Part shown: positions 8,036-17,400 of the stretch, piece after piece
How positions within the stretch are numbered: position 1 is the first letter of the stretch
Layout of the letters: each line of letters begins with the position of its first letter
From: Desulfosporosinus sp.
GTDB lineage: Bacteria > Bacillota > Desulfitobacteriia > Desulfitobacteriales > Desulfitobacteriaceae
Length of the DNA stretch: 59,124 nucleotides
NCBI GenBank assembly: GCA_003513495.1
Contig: DOPM01000042.1
Location: 1 to 59,124, forward strand
Reading direction: 5' to 3'
The notes under the pieces: generated by a model
What the model was told of the DNA's origin: nothing
Database searches by the model: none
Seen by the model: the letters and a program-made list of their open reading frames with translations, nothing else
Made by a program: the position numbers and the translations under genes

Positions 8036-9151
8036 CTACTTAAGTAATCCATAGCCCTTAATACTACAGTCAACTTCAACTTCAATAGGTATTGTGGGGT
8101 AAATCTCATTCCAATTTAGGGATTTGAATTCCTTCGAGTAGGTTTTTTGAAATGCTTTATCAAAGCCGAGGTAATCGGCTTTGATTTCTTTTTGAGATTT
8201 TTCTATAGATGACGTTACCTGTTTACGAATTGCTTCATTAAAGACGCCCTCCATTTTTTTTAAATTCTCTGGCTTAGAGAAATCTAGATTTTTCCCTGCT
8301 TCCTCCATTAATGGTCCTTCAGTGGTTACCTTAACAACAAAGGAAGGCTTTCCACTATCCAAGCTTGGTTTAAACTTCGTATCCTTCTTTCTAACCTGAT
8401 AGGTATATGTATTTTCTCCTTCTTTAGCTACCACAATGGCCTGGTTTTTTTCCAGAAGCCAGTTGGAGGCTTGAGCTTCATCTGCATTGAGCCAGGCGAC
8501 CAGCTTCCAATTCTTAAACACAGCAGCCCCATCACGAACAGCTACATTGTCACCTTTTGGGATAGTAATTCGACTGCCCGAGGCCACTCCGTTGGATCTG
8601 TTTAAGTCAATGATAAAATCTAGGAAATTATTTGTTCTAACAAGATCAAGTTTTTTTTGCAGCATGCCCATTGCTACCATTTCCGCCGCGAGCCGTTTTT
8701 CAAATCTGGGATTGGTATAGAAATAGTCTCGAGCTTGGGCCTGTTGTACGAATACCAGTCGGAGTCTTAAGGCCAATTCGGGCTCTCGAATGAGGTAGTT
8801 AGTAAGATTCCGAAAGTTTTCCTTTCGGGCAATATCTTCTCCGATAACCACCGATCGCAGATGGCTCAAAGAGATTTTTCGACTGATACTGGTCTGGATG
8901 CGTTGTATCGCTTGAAGAATGCTGTCCGCATCCGTACTGACGACTAAACTCTGGGTAACAGGGTGCTCTCGGGTTGAGAGAGGCTTGGCAAACTCAAAAG
9001 TCACCTTATACTTTACAGTATCCGAATTTGAGGGTGTATCAATACCGATTCCAAGTACAAAAGCTGTATCGTTCACATCCTGAAGATCCCAGCAGCCAGG
9101 GGTAAGTATTAAAAGAGGGAGGATTAGGAATAGCGCTAACTTACTTCTCAT
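8036..9151 (-). CDS. gerC: Spore germination lipoprotein, Ger(x)C family
   Basis: C subunit of a GerA-type nutrient germinant receptor, anchored outside the inner spore membrane by a lipid on Cys20. The signal is LALFLILPLLILTPGC, followed by the family hallmark WDLQDVNDTAFVLGIGID. The 371 residues span the usual three GerC domains and end with DCSIKGYGLLK. It is the last gene of gerABC and overlaps gerB by 4 nt, implying translational coupling. Expression is expected in the forespore. The germinant cannot be predicted. Confidence 0.93.
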   Translation of the reverse strand: MRSKLALFLILPLLILTPGCWDLQDVNDTAFVLGIGIDTPSNSDTVKYKVTFEFAKPLSTREHPVTQSLVVSTDADSILQAIQRIQTSISRKISLSHLRSVVIGEDIARKENFRNLTNYLIREPELALRLRLVFVQQAQARDYFYTNPRFEKRLAAEMVAMGMLQKKLDLVRTNNFLDFIIDLNRSNGVASGSRITIPKGDNVAVRDGAAVFKNWKLVAWLNADEAQASNWLLEKNQAIVVAKEGENTYTYQVRKKDTKFKPSLDSGKPSFVVKVTTEGPLMEEAGKNLDFSKPENLKKMEGVFNEAIRKQVTSSIEKSQKEIKADYLGFDKAFQKTYSKEFKSLNWNEIYPTIPIEVEVDCSIKGYGLLK

Positions 9152-10254
9152 GTTGTCCTGCCTTTCTTCCGGACAACCGCTAGGATAAGGGTCATTACAG
9201 GAAGTAGATAGACGATAGGTACTGATACAACGGTCAGGTATAGTCGGAGCTGCTCATGCCATGCCTCATTAGGCAATAGGTAAGCTATCGTTACAGGGAT
9301 TGCGGTTATAATAAATATAAGCCATGTCCGACGTCGTAGATTGAATAATTGAAAAGTACTTGAGCATAGAAGATAGAGATAAATAGCTAGAGTAGAATAA
9401 ATTGCAATTAACCAAGGCAGTGTGAGCAGAAGACCGAAACGCTCCACGGGGAAACCTGGAAATTCAACGAGGTTGACAACGTTAATTCCGGGTAAAACTG
9501 ATTCGTTTAGGTTCTGTACGCCAAGAATCCCAATGGCAGCAACAGTATTTGACCAACCAAAAAAGATCGTTATATTGTAGGCCAGCAGAGAGGATTTTAC
9601 TCCTTGCTTGATTTTCATAAAAAAGGGAGCGGCAAATAACAGAACTTCCGGGCCTTGATAGGCTCCAAGAACGCAATAAGAACCTTTTAAGACTGGTAGT
9701 AATCCATTTTCCAGAACTGGTAAGAATCGATCGATTTTGACGGATGTAGTGAACAGTAGGGCCAATATGAGTAGGGGAATGGCCAGAAAGGGTAGGAGCA
9801 ACTGGAAGAAACGGATCACTGGGATAAGTCCGGAAGAAACCAGCCAAATAAGGGAAAGGGCAAAGAGAATGAGAGGTATTATTGTGGGAGTCTGCGGAAG
9901 AAATAACATTTTATTAGCTAACAATGATTCGTAAAAAATAGAACTTAAGAAGGCAACCCAGAATAGGAGATAAAGACAACAAATTAAAAAGCCAAGGGGT
10001 TTTCCCCAGACAATTGGCAGGTACTGAAAATAGCTCATATTCGGAAAGCGAGCGGTTAGTTTTATAAACAGATAGACAATAAAACTGCCAATGATTGCAC
10101 CGATAAGGATAGAAAGCCAAGCATCCTGCTTGGCTGCTGCAACTGTAGCTTTCGAAAATGTAAAAACTTCATACTCTACAATAGTTAAGATTAACAACGG
10201 TACAAGGGCCCGCGTATGAAGACGATCCTTTAGCGCAGGGATTTTTTCGTTCAT
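9148..10254 (-). CDS. gerB: Spore germination permease-like protein, GerAB family
   Basis: B subunit of the germinant receptor, related to amino-acid permeases and thought to bind the germinant. It has 368 residues and about ten hydrophobic helices, with the family start KIPALKDRLHTRALVPLLIL. I prefer ATG 10254 (AAAGGTGA SD) over the GTG at 10263. It follows gerA after a gap of about 20 nt and overlaps gerC by 4 nt. Confidence 0.92.
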   Translation of the reverse strand: MNEKIPALKDRLHTRALVPLLILTIVEYEVFTFSKATVAAAKQDAWLSILIGAIIGSFIVYLFIKLTARFPNMSYFQYLPIVWGKPLGFLICCLYLLFWVAFLSSIFYESLLANKMLFLPQTPTIIPLILFALSLIWLVSSGLIPVIRFFQLLLPFLAIPLLILALLFTTSVKIDRFLPVLENGLLPVLKGSYCVLGAYQGPEVLLFAAPFFMKIKQGVKSSLLAYNITIFFGWSNTVAAIGILGVQNLNESVLPGINVVNLVEFPGFPVERFGLLLTLPWLIAIYSTLAIYLYLLCSSTFQLFNLRRRTWLIFIITAIPVTIAYLLPNEAWHEQLRLYLTVVSVPIVYLLPVMTLILAVVRKKGRTT

Positions 10255-10274
10255 AAGTATCACCTTTTCTTCCT

Positions 10275-11522
10275 CTATCGAGGGTCTTGAGGTTTATAAG
10301 TATCATCAATAGGCATTTCTTTAGAATTTCCACGCAGGAGGGTATGACCCCAGGCATCTATTTCCAGGGTTGCCAGGGGTGCCATGTAGGGAATACCAAA
10401 GGATTTCAAGGTGGAGAGGTGGATGCAGATAAGGAAGAAGGATAGTGCGAAACCGAATAAACCAAAGAAGCTGGAAATAATCATTGTCACGAATTGTATT
10501 ATTCGGATGGAAGAACGCAGATCATAATCTGGGATGCCAAAAGAAGACAAAAAGGTTAAAGTAACAACTATTACTAGACCGGGACCAATAATATTAGAGA
10601 ATATACCTGAAATTACCAGAGTAATCCCGCAAAAGAGCGCCACAGTAGAACCCAGTAGAGAAGGTGATCTTATTAGCATCAACCGAAGAGCCTCTCCTAT
10701 CCCCATCATTAGAAAAACCTCAAAGTAGATAGGAAAGGGTGTCCCTTCCCGTGAATTAAGGATAAGAAGGAGAATTCGGGTCGGAAGCATCTCTGGGTTA
10801 TAAGACAGCAAGGCTATATAAAACCCTGGAAGACAGCCAGCCAGTAATAACATGACATAGCGGGCAACCCTAAAAAAGCTAGCAGTAATGAACCAACGAG
10901 TATATGCGTCATCGGGGGTATCCATAAGGTCAAAGAAGGTGCAAGGGGCAAGCAGGGTATTCGGGCTACCATCCAGGATGATAATAATTCTTCCTTGAAA
11001 TAATGCGCTTACTGCGACATCGGGACGTTCTGTTGCTTCAACCTGTGGAAAGGGGCTAAGCGTTGAATCCTCGATATTTCTTTGTATATAACTGCTTTCG
11101 TATAGGGTTTTTGCTTTTATAGTCTTAATTCTCCGCTTGACTTCCGCGACAATACTGAGGTTGGCTATGTTACCTATATACACTATAAGGACTTCTTTGG
11201 GAGCTAGATTTCCTAGTAAGATAGTTTCTGTAATCAACTCCGAAGTAGGGACTGAATCCCTTAATATTTGAAGGTTATATTGTGCATCCTCCATAAAACG
11301 CAGTTTTGAGCCACGCAAAAGCTGGTCTTTATCTCGAGCAATAGCTCTTACTATGGGGAATCCGTCAAGATTATTTTTAAGTTCAGGTCCTTCGGATTTA
11401 GATCCAGTATCTTCTGATGAATATGAATTTAATTCTTCAGCGCTGCTTCTAAGATCGATTCTTTGAAAGCTAATATCCTTATTTATAGGGGGTTTGTTGT
11501 TTTTTTTCCAGAAATTAAACAT
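10275..11522 (-). CDS. gerA: Spore germination protein, GerAA family, N-terminally shortened
   Basis: A subunit of the germinant receptor. The C-terminal half (about residues 205-385) has the family's membrane helices and conserved motifs: ERPDVAVSALFQGRIIIILDGSPN, SREGTPFPIYFEVFLMM, and SFGIPYMAPLATLE near the end. GerAA proteins are usually about 460-520 residues; this one has 415. The cytoplasmic N-terminal region passes from a short DAQYNLQILRDSV stretch almost directly to KEVLIVYIGNIANLSIVAEVK. The first N-terminal subdomain, normally carrying the GDTVL[LF]IDG and SRGPREGFTE motifs, is therefore missing or collapsed. The frame is open and the codons look normal, so this is a compact variant rather than an obvious pseudogene. 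First gene of the operon. Confidence 0.88.
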   Translation of the reverse strand: MFNFWKKNNKPPINKDISFQRIDLRSSAEELNSYSSEDTGSKSEGPELKNNLDGFPIVRAIARDKDQLLRGSKLRFMEDAQYNLQILRDSVPTSELITETILLGNLAPKEVLIVYIGNIANLSIVAEVKRRIKTIKAKTLYESSYIQRNIEDSTLSPFPQVEATERPDVAVSALFQGRIIIILDGSPNTLLAPCTFFDLMDTPDDAYTRWFITASFFRVARYVMLLLAGCLPGFYIALLSYNPEMLPTRILLLILNSREGTPFPIYFEVFLMMGIGEALRLMLIRSPSLLGSTVALFCGITLVISGIFSNIIGPGLVIVVTLTFLSSFGIPDYDLRSSIRIIQFVTMIISSFFGLFGFALSFFLICIHLSTLKSFGIPYMAPLATLEIDAWGHTLLRGNSKEMPIDDTYKPQDPR

Positions 11523-11551
11523 CCTTATACCTCTGTTTTTTAGTCGTATAA

Positions 11552-11581
11552 TAGTATCTCTAGGAATGTGAAATATATGTA
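11552..11581 (-). promoter_or_regulatory. Possible sigma-G-type promoter of gerABC
   Basis: On the minus strand TACATA (11581-11576), a 17-bp spacer and GATACTA (11558-11552) resemble the forespore sigma-G -35 and -10 elements. It is placed 30 bp before gerA. Forespore expression is known for gerA operons; the match here is moderate. Confidence 0.4.
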
Positions 11582-11587
11582 ATATAG

Positions 11588-11623
11588 AAAGCCCTGTCCA
11601 CTAAGTATGATGGACAGGGCTTT
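11588..11623 (-). terminator. Terminator after ung
   Basis: Perfect 13-bp stem AAAGCCCTGTCCA / TGGACAGGGCTTT with a 10-nt loop. On the minus strand it is followed by CTATATT. It insulates ung from the downstream gerABC operon on the same strand. Confidence 0.85.
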
Positions 11624-11646
11624 CCCATAACTAAGTCGTTACTGAA

Positions 11647-12312
11647 TTAATCAATCTGCCAGTCAATCGGCACTCTATTATTGGATATCAAGAAACTGTT
11701 GGCTCGAGAAAAAGGTTTGCTTCCAAAGAATCCTCTACTGGCAGATAGGGGACTGGGATGAGCGGATTCGATGATTAAATGATGGGAATTGGTAATAAGT
11801 TTCTTTTTGGAACGAGCATTATTACCCCATAAAATAAACACTACAGGATCTGTTTTATCGTTCACTAAGGAAATAATTCTATCGGTAAAGATTTCCCAAC
11901 CTATGGTTTGATGGGAATTAGGTTTTCCGGCCTCTACTGTAAGTGATGTATTAAGCAGTAAGACACCTTGGTCAGCCCATTTTCTGAGAGAACCATGTTT
12001 AGGAATCTTACAACCAAGGTCGGATTGGAGTTCCTTGAAAATATTTTGGAGGGATTTCGGAAAGGGTACTCCAATATTAACAGAAAAACTAAGCCCCATT
12101 CCCTGACCGACATTGGGATAGGGGTCTTGCCCTAAAATTACGACCTTGGTATTCTCGTAAGAGGTATATACTAAAGCATTAAACACATCTTCCTTTTTAG
12201 GGAAGATCTGTTTATTCCGGTACTCATTTTTTACCCACGCTAACAACTGAATATAATAGTCCTTTTTGATTTCATCATCGAGTAGTCTTTTCCAATCGGC
12301 TTGAACTGGCAT
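11647..12312 (-). CDS. ung: Uracil-DNA glycosylase (family 1)
   Basis: Excises uracil from DNA, starting base-excision repair. The 221 residues contain motif 1 ILGQDPYPNVGQGMG with the water-activating Asp63, the middle motif LLLNTSLTVEAGKPNSH, and motif 2 ESAHPSPLSASRGFFGSKPFS with the catalytic His. The residue after GQDPY is Pro where E. coli Ung has His, a natural variation worth noting. Monocistronic on the minus strand with an AAGGAAGGAG-type SD before ATG 12312. Confidence 0.94.
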   Translation of the reverse strand: MPVQADWKRLLDDEIKKDYYIQLLAWVKNEYRNKQIFPKKEDVFNALVYTSYENTKVVILGQDPYPNVGQGMGLSFSVNIGVPFPKSLQNIFKELQSDLGCKIPKHGSLRKWADQGVLLLNTSLTVEAGKPNSHQTIGWEIFTDRIISLVNDKTDPVVFILWGNNARSKKKLITNSHHLIIESAHPSPLSASRGFFGSKPFSRANSFLISNNRVPIDWQID

Positions 12313-12396
12313 TATTTGTTACTCCTTCCTCTTTTGTTACACAATGCATAAGTGTTCTGTTCAATCACCAGACTTTTCTGGCCTCTTTCTTTATAA

Positions 12397-12435
12397 CACA
12401 AAAGTGGCAGCGACGATAGCGCTGCCACTTTTGTG
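12397..12435 (-). terminator. Terminator after the PhnB-like gene
   Basis: Perfect 15- to 16-bp stem CACAAAAGTGGCAGC / GCTGCCACTTTTGTG directly after the stop codon of the minus-strand gene, with T-rich sequence following. Confidence 0.85.
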
Positions 12436-12437
12436 TA

Positions 12438-12857
12438 TTAGGCTGGTTTACAAGAAACCTGCCACATCACTCCAAATTTATCAGTAAACTTACCGTATAA
12501 TGGGCTAAAGAAGGTTTCTTGCAGCTCCATATCAATCGTACCACTTTCAGATAATACCTCATACATTTCTCGAGTTTCTTCTTTTGTATTGAATTCTAGA
12601 GAGAAGGAAATGTTATTGCCGGTATTGTACGGGTTATTAAGGAAAGTGTCTGAAAAACGTATGACGTGACCATCTTTTCTTAATTCAGCATGCATAACGA
12701 GATTTTTCATATGATCCGGTACTGGAAATTCCGGGTTTGGGGGAGCATCACCAAAATGAAGAATCTGACTTTCTCCGCCTAAAGCTGTTTGGTAGAAGTT
12801 AACAGCCTCCTCGCAGTTTCCGTTAAAAACAAGGTAAGGTATTAACCAATCACTCAT
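12438..12857 (-). CDS. VOC-family PhnB-like protein
   Basis: 139 residues with the glyoxalase/bleomycin-resistance fold as found in PhnB/YjdN proteins. The start MSDWLIPYLVFNGNCEEAVNFYQTALGG is the family's typical first beta-alpha unit. The second half ends DKFGVMWQVSC. PhnB-like proteins are small dimeric metal-fold proteins of unknown physiological substrate; older names such as 3-demethylubiquinone methyltransferase come from distant similarity. Alone on its transcript. Confidence 0.85.
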   Translation of the reverse strand: MSDWLIPYLVFNGNCEEAVNFYQTALGGESQILHFGDAPPNPEFPVPDHMKNLVMHAELRKDGHVIRFSDTFLNNPYNTGNNISFSLEFNTKEETREMYEVLSESGTIDMELQETFFSPLYGKFTDKFGVMWQVSCKPA

Positions 12858-13101
12858 CTTGAAATCCTTCTTTCGTTTATACTCTTAAGACTCCCACTTC
12901 AGGGGTTAATACCAGAATATTATGTTCAGTATCTGATTAATCAATTCAGAATATCCCTTCTATATGAGATGTTTCAGCTCCTTTGCCCCTCTGAAAATAT
13001 TCAAAGATCTAAATAACCAAAAATGTCCACATCCTTTTGTCTAGGACATGATCTATAATAAGATTAGAGATATTGGTGGTGGTTGAAAGGAGCTAGTAAC
13101 C

Positions 13102-14424
13102 ATGCGGATTTTACATACATCGGATTGGCACCTTGGGCGTACTCTCGAGGGGCGTAGTCGGATTGAGGAACAAATGACATTTATCAATGAACTTTGCAAA
13201 ATTGTGGAAGACGAAGCGGTGGATCTTATCCTGATTGCCGGCGACGTCTTCGATACAGTTAACCCTCCTGCCATTGCAGAAGAACTTTTTTATGCTGCCT
13301 TAGATCGGTTATCAGCTGGAGGTAGTAGGGCAATCGTAGCAATTGCCGGGAATCACGATAACCCTGAGCGACTTTGTGCGGCTAGTCCACTTGCTGAACG
13401 GAATGGGATTACATTATACGGCCTTCCCAAAGAGGTATTGAAGCCTAGCAACCCTAATCTTTTAGCCCAGACGAATCAGAAAAGGGTCACAAGAGTTGCA
13501 GCAGGTCAAGGGTGGGTAGAATTAGATATTCCTAATTGCTCAGATCCGGCCATCGTAGCTATGTTGCCTTACCCTTCCGAGTCACGGCTTAATGAAGTTT
13601 TAAGTGAAAGTTTAGATGAGGAAATCCTACGTAAAGAGTACTCCAAACGGGTTCAGCAATTATTTTCCTCATTTAGTCAGCACTTTCGCCCAGATGCGGT
13701 CAACCTTGGTATAAGTCATCTCTTTGTACGTGGAGGAATGGAGTCTGAGTCAGAACGACCAATTCAACTAGGAAGTGCTCCAACTGTCGAAACAAATGCT
13801 CTGCCTTCAGGCGCTCAGTATGTTGCTCTTGGGCATTTACATCGTGCCCAAGTTGTTAAAGGAGCAGTGGCTCCGACTCGTTACTCTGGTTCCCCACTGG
13901 CTTATAGCTTCTCTGAGACCGGATATGCCAAGTCCGTGACCCTTGTCGAAGCGTTTCCTGGTCGAGCGGTAACGACCCGTGAAATTTTTTTAAGCGCCGG
14001 ATTCCCTCTCGTCAAATGGCAAGCTAAAGAGGGGTTAGCTCAGGTGCAGCAGTGGATTGATGAGGGTAGGGATCTTAATGCCTGGATTGACCTGGAGATC
14101 TTTGTGACAAGCCCACTTCAATCTCAGGATATCCATAGTATACGCAGGCAGAGAGAACGCCTGATTAATATTCGTCCTGTTTTCCCAGATACAGAGAAGA
14201 TTGTCGCGGAGGCGCGTTCTAAATTGCCTATTGATGAGCTTTTCCGCAAATTTTATCAAGATCGAACAGGTGGAGCAGAGCCGGAGCAGGAACTGGTCTC
14301 ATTATTTTTATCCTTAATTGATCCAGACAGTACAACATCGCCATCGACCACAATTGATGAAGCTATAACTACTTTATCCCCTCAATCACAAACAATAAAT
14401 GATGAGGAGGTAGAGACAGCGTGA
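13102..14424 (+). CDS. sbcD: Exonuclease SbcCD, nuclease subunit D
   Basis: Mn2+-dependent Mre11-type nuclease that with SbcC cleaves DNA hairpins and blocked ends. It has 440 residues. Phosphoesterase motifs appear in order: DWHLGRTL (about residue 7), GDVFDT (about 47), GNHDNPERL (about 80), and GHLHRAQ (about 247). The capping domain is C-terminal and the last 35 residues are Ser/Thr-rich and variable. The SD GAAAGGAG precedes ATG 13102. Its stop overlaps the sbcC GTG by 4 nt, so the pair is translationally coupled. Confidence 0.96.
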   Translation: MRILHTSDWHLGRTLEGRSRIEEQMTFINELCKIVEDEAVDLILIAGDVFDTVNPPAIAEELFYAALDRLSAGGSRAIVAIAGNHDNPERLCAASPLAERNGITLYGLPKEVLKPSNPNLLAQTNQKRVTRVAAGQGWVELDIPNCSDPAIVAMLPYPSESRLNEVLSESLDEEILRKEYSKRVQQLFSSFSQHFRPDAVNLGISHLFVRGGMESESERPIQLGSAPTVETNALPSGAQYVALGHLHRAQVVKGAVAPTRYSGSPLAYSFSETGYAKSVTLVEAFPGRAVTTREIFLSAGFPLVKWQAKEGLAQVQQWIDEGRDLNAWIDLEIFVTSPLQSQDIHSIRRQRERLINIRPVFPDTEKIVAEARSKLPIDELFRKFYQDRTGGAEPEQELVSLFLSLIDPDSTTSPSTTIDEAITTLSPQSQTINDEEVETA

Positions 14425-17400
14425 GACCGATTCGCTTAAGAATAGCTGGCTTAAACAGCTTTAGAGAAGTACAGGAAATTGATTTCTCCAAACTATGTGA
14501 AACAGGTGTGTTTGGAATATTCGGCTCGACTGGCAGCGGAAAATCAACGATTCTTGATGCTATCACCTTGGCCCTATATGGAACTGTTGAGCGGGCTTCC
14601 AACAATACTCAAGGGATTCTTAATCATGCGGAAGACCAGCTAACAGTGGAATATAGTTTCTCCTTAGCTACAGGAGATCAACGGATAGGGTATCGTGCAG
14701 AAAGGGCCTATCGCCGCTCAGGAGAGCGAACAGTGAAGGCGTCGACTTGCCGATTAGTAGAAATTGTTGACGAAGTTGAAACTGTTTTGGCCTCCAAAGC
14801 CGATGAGATGACCAAGAAGATTGAAGCCGTGTTAGGTCTTAATGTCGAGGATTTTACCCGAGCAGTGGTTCTTCCTCAAGGGAAATTTGCTGAGTTTCTC
14901 ACGATTAAACCCAAAGATCGGCGCTTAATGTTGGAGCGGTTATTTTCCCTTGAAGCCTATGGCAGGGAACTCACAGCTCGACTTACAGAACAAGTGGAGA
15001 ATACTAAATTCAACCTAAATGGAGTAGAACAGCGGCAACAGGGTTTGGGAGATGCTTCAGTCGAGCGTGTTAACCAAGCATATGCTGATTTACAGGCTAT
15101 CATCGCAACCTCAGATACTATTTTTAAGGAATTGAAGAATTTAAAAGGTCAGTATGACGAAGCCAAAGAAATATGGACTCTCCAAGAACAGCTACATCAC
15201 CTTAAGAACGAAGAGGCTGAGCTTGTTCTTAAACAACCAAACATTGATAAACTTGCAGAACGCTTAAGTCTAGCTGAACGCGCAGAAGGGATCCGTTCCC
15301 TCTTGCAAGAGATCGTGATATCCGAACAGAAATTAAAGGAGGCTAAATGTCAGGCTGAAGATACAGATAGGCAACTTATAGAGGCTAGACTTGAAAAGGA
15401 AACTTCCGAAGGTAAGTGGGTTGAAGCAAATCAAAAACGACTACAAGACGAACCACGCTGTTTACGCAGGCTAGAACAACTTGAGCAAGCAAAAAGTCTA
15501 GAGATTGATATCCAAGCACGCCAAGGGCGCATAAACGAAGCGCGTCTTAACTATAGCACCCTTGACCAGATTCGAAAGGACTTAGAGCAAAGAATCAAAG
15601 TTGCTGCCGATAAAAAAGCAGAGATTCAAAAACTACAACAAGATGTAAAAATCCATATTCAGCAAATCACGGTAGATCCAGCTCAGCGGAGTCGGGTTAA
15701 TGCCTCAGCCCAAGCCTTCGAAGGGTATGAAATGGTGTCAAAGCAAGTGGAGAACTTGCAAATAGACTTGGAGAGAAACTTTTCGGAGCTCGAAGAACGG
15801 CAATTAGAATTGCAGACAGTTCAAGGGGAGGTTCAGGCTGCCCAAACAATAGTAGAGAATCTAAAGGAAACGTTGAGGAGTATGTACCAAACTCCGCCTG
15901 TTCAGGAGGAACGTTTAAGTCAACGAGCTCAGGGATTAGAACGTGATCGACACATGATCACGAATATTGAACGAGCTGAACAGGAAGGCAGTGAAGAGCT
16001 TGAACATCTGCAAATCATTTCAAAGGAACGTCGAGAATCAGAAGTCCAAGTAGGAATCAGGCTGAAGACACAAGGTGAGATTGCTGCAGCCTTGGAAGAG
16101 GCAAGAGCCTTTGTCGAAAGACAAATAGCAGAAGTGAAGAATCTAGAGCGAGAAAATCTTGCGGGATTACTGGTTGAGAACCTGGTGACCGGAGATCTAT
16201 GCCCAGTCTGTGGTTCCACTCACCACCCTAAGCCCGCTCAGAGCTTGGGTAAGGAGTTGCTGGACAAGGTAAGGAGTGAACTGGAGCGGGCATCAAAAGG
16301 GCTCCAAAGTCTGGAGAAGAAAAACGCTGAAGGTATGACAGCTCTTGCACTAGCCAAGGCTCAGTTGTCCTCAAAAGAGGAGCTGGAGCAAAAACAAGCA
16401 GGTCTTGTTGCAAACAAACAACGTGCTATTTCTACTTATCGTGGGGGATTAGCTGAGGCAGACCGCAATAAGGAAGTTCATAGTTTAAAGGCACAGCTAA
16501 CGGAACAAGAATCCAAGTTGGCCAAGGATCGTCGGATTATGAACCAATGGAAAGCGGATCAAGAACAAGGGAATCGTCAGTTGGAGAATGCCCTCCAAAA
16601 GCTAGCCGAAGTGGAAAAAAAGCAGCATAAAATCGGAGCTCATATTGCCTCATTACAGGGAGTGGGAAAAGAGGTTCAAAATCGTCTAAGCCTATTAATA
16701 AATGACCAAGCTCAACGAAAAACAAATTTGGACAAGTTGCGTGGTGAGATTCCTATAACAGAAATCTTAGCACTACAAAAGCAATATTCAAACTGGGATG
16801 AGATGATGAGCACTCTAAATCAGAAATTATCTGGTTTTGAAAAAGAGTTGCGAGAAGTAAACAACGCTCAGGAACGTTTTGTTTTAGATAAGACGAATTG
16901 TGAGCTTGACCTTCAAAATTTAAAAACAGTGGGCACAGAAGCTGCTCGGGATCTCGCCGAACTGCAGGTAAAATGGAATGGTTTAACTGAAGGAAAGCCA
17001 GCCAGTGAAAGCATTGAGCAAGTTAAGAAGGAATTGTCGTTTGTGACGGGTACAGAAGAAGAGTTTAAAAAAGCTTATGAACTAGCTAAAGAGGTATTGA
17101 AACAAGCAGAACAGACTCGCGCAGTTAGCTATAAGACCCTGGAATTGTCTCAAGAAGGGTTTGATACGGCTCAACGAAAGTTAGACTTAGGTCTTCAAAC
17201 AGCTCAATTCCTGACCGTGGCAGAGGCAAAGAATGCTTTATGCGAGGCTGGGGAGCGGCTGCAAATGGAACAAGATATTTCAACCTTCCGGCAAAATGTA
17301 CTAGTTAACCAACAAAAAAAGAAGGATGTCGAAATTGTACTTAAAGGCCGACACATTCGTCCTGAGGAATGGCTCGCTTGGCCGGTTAGGCTCAAAGAGC

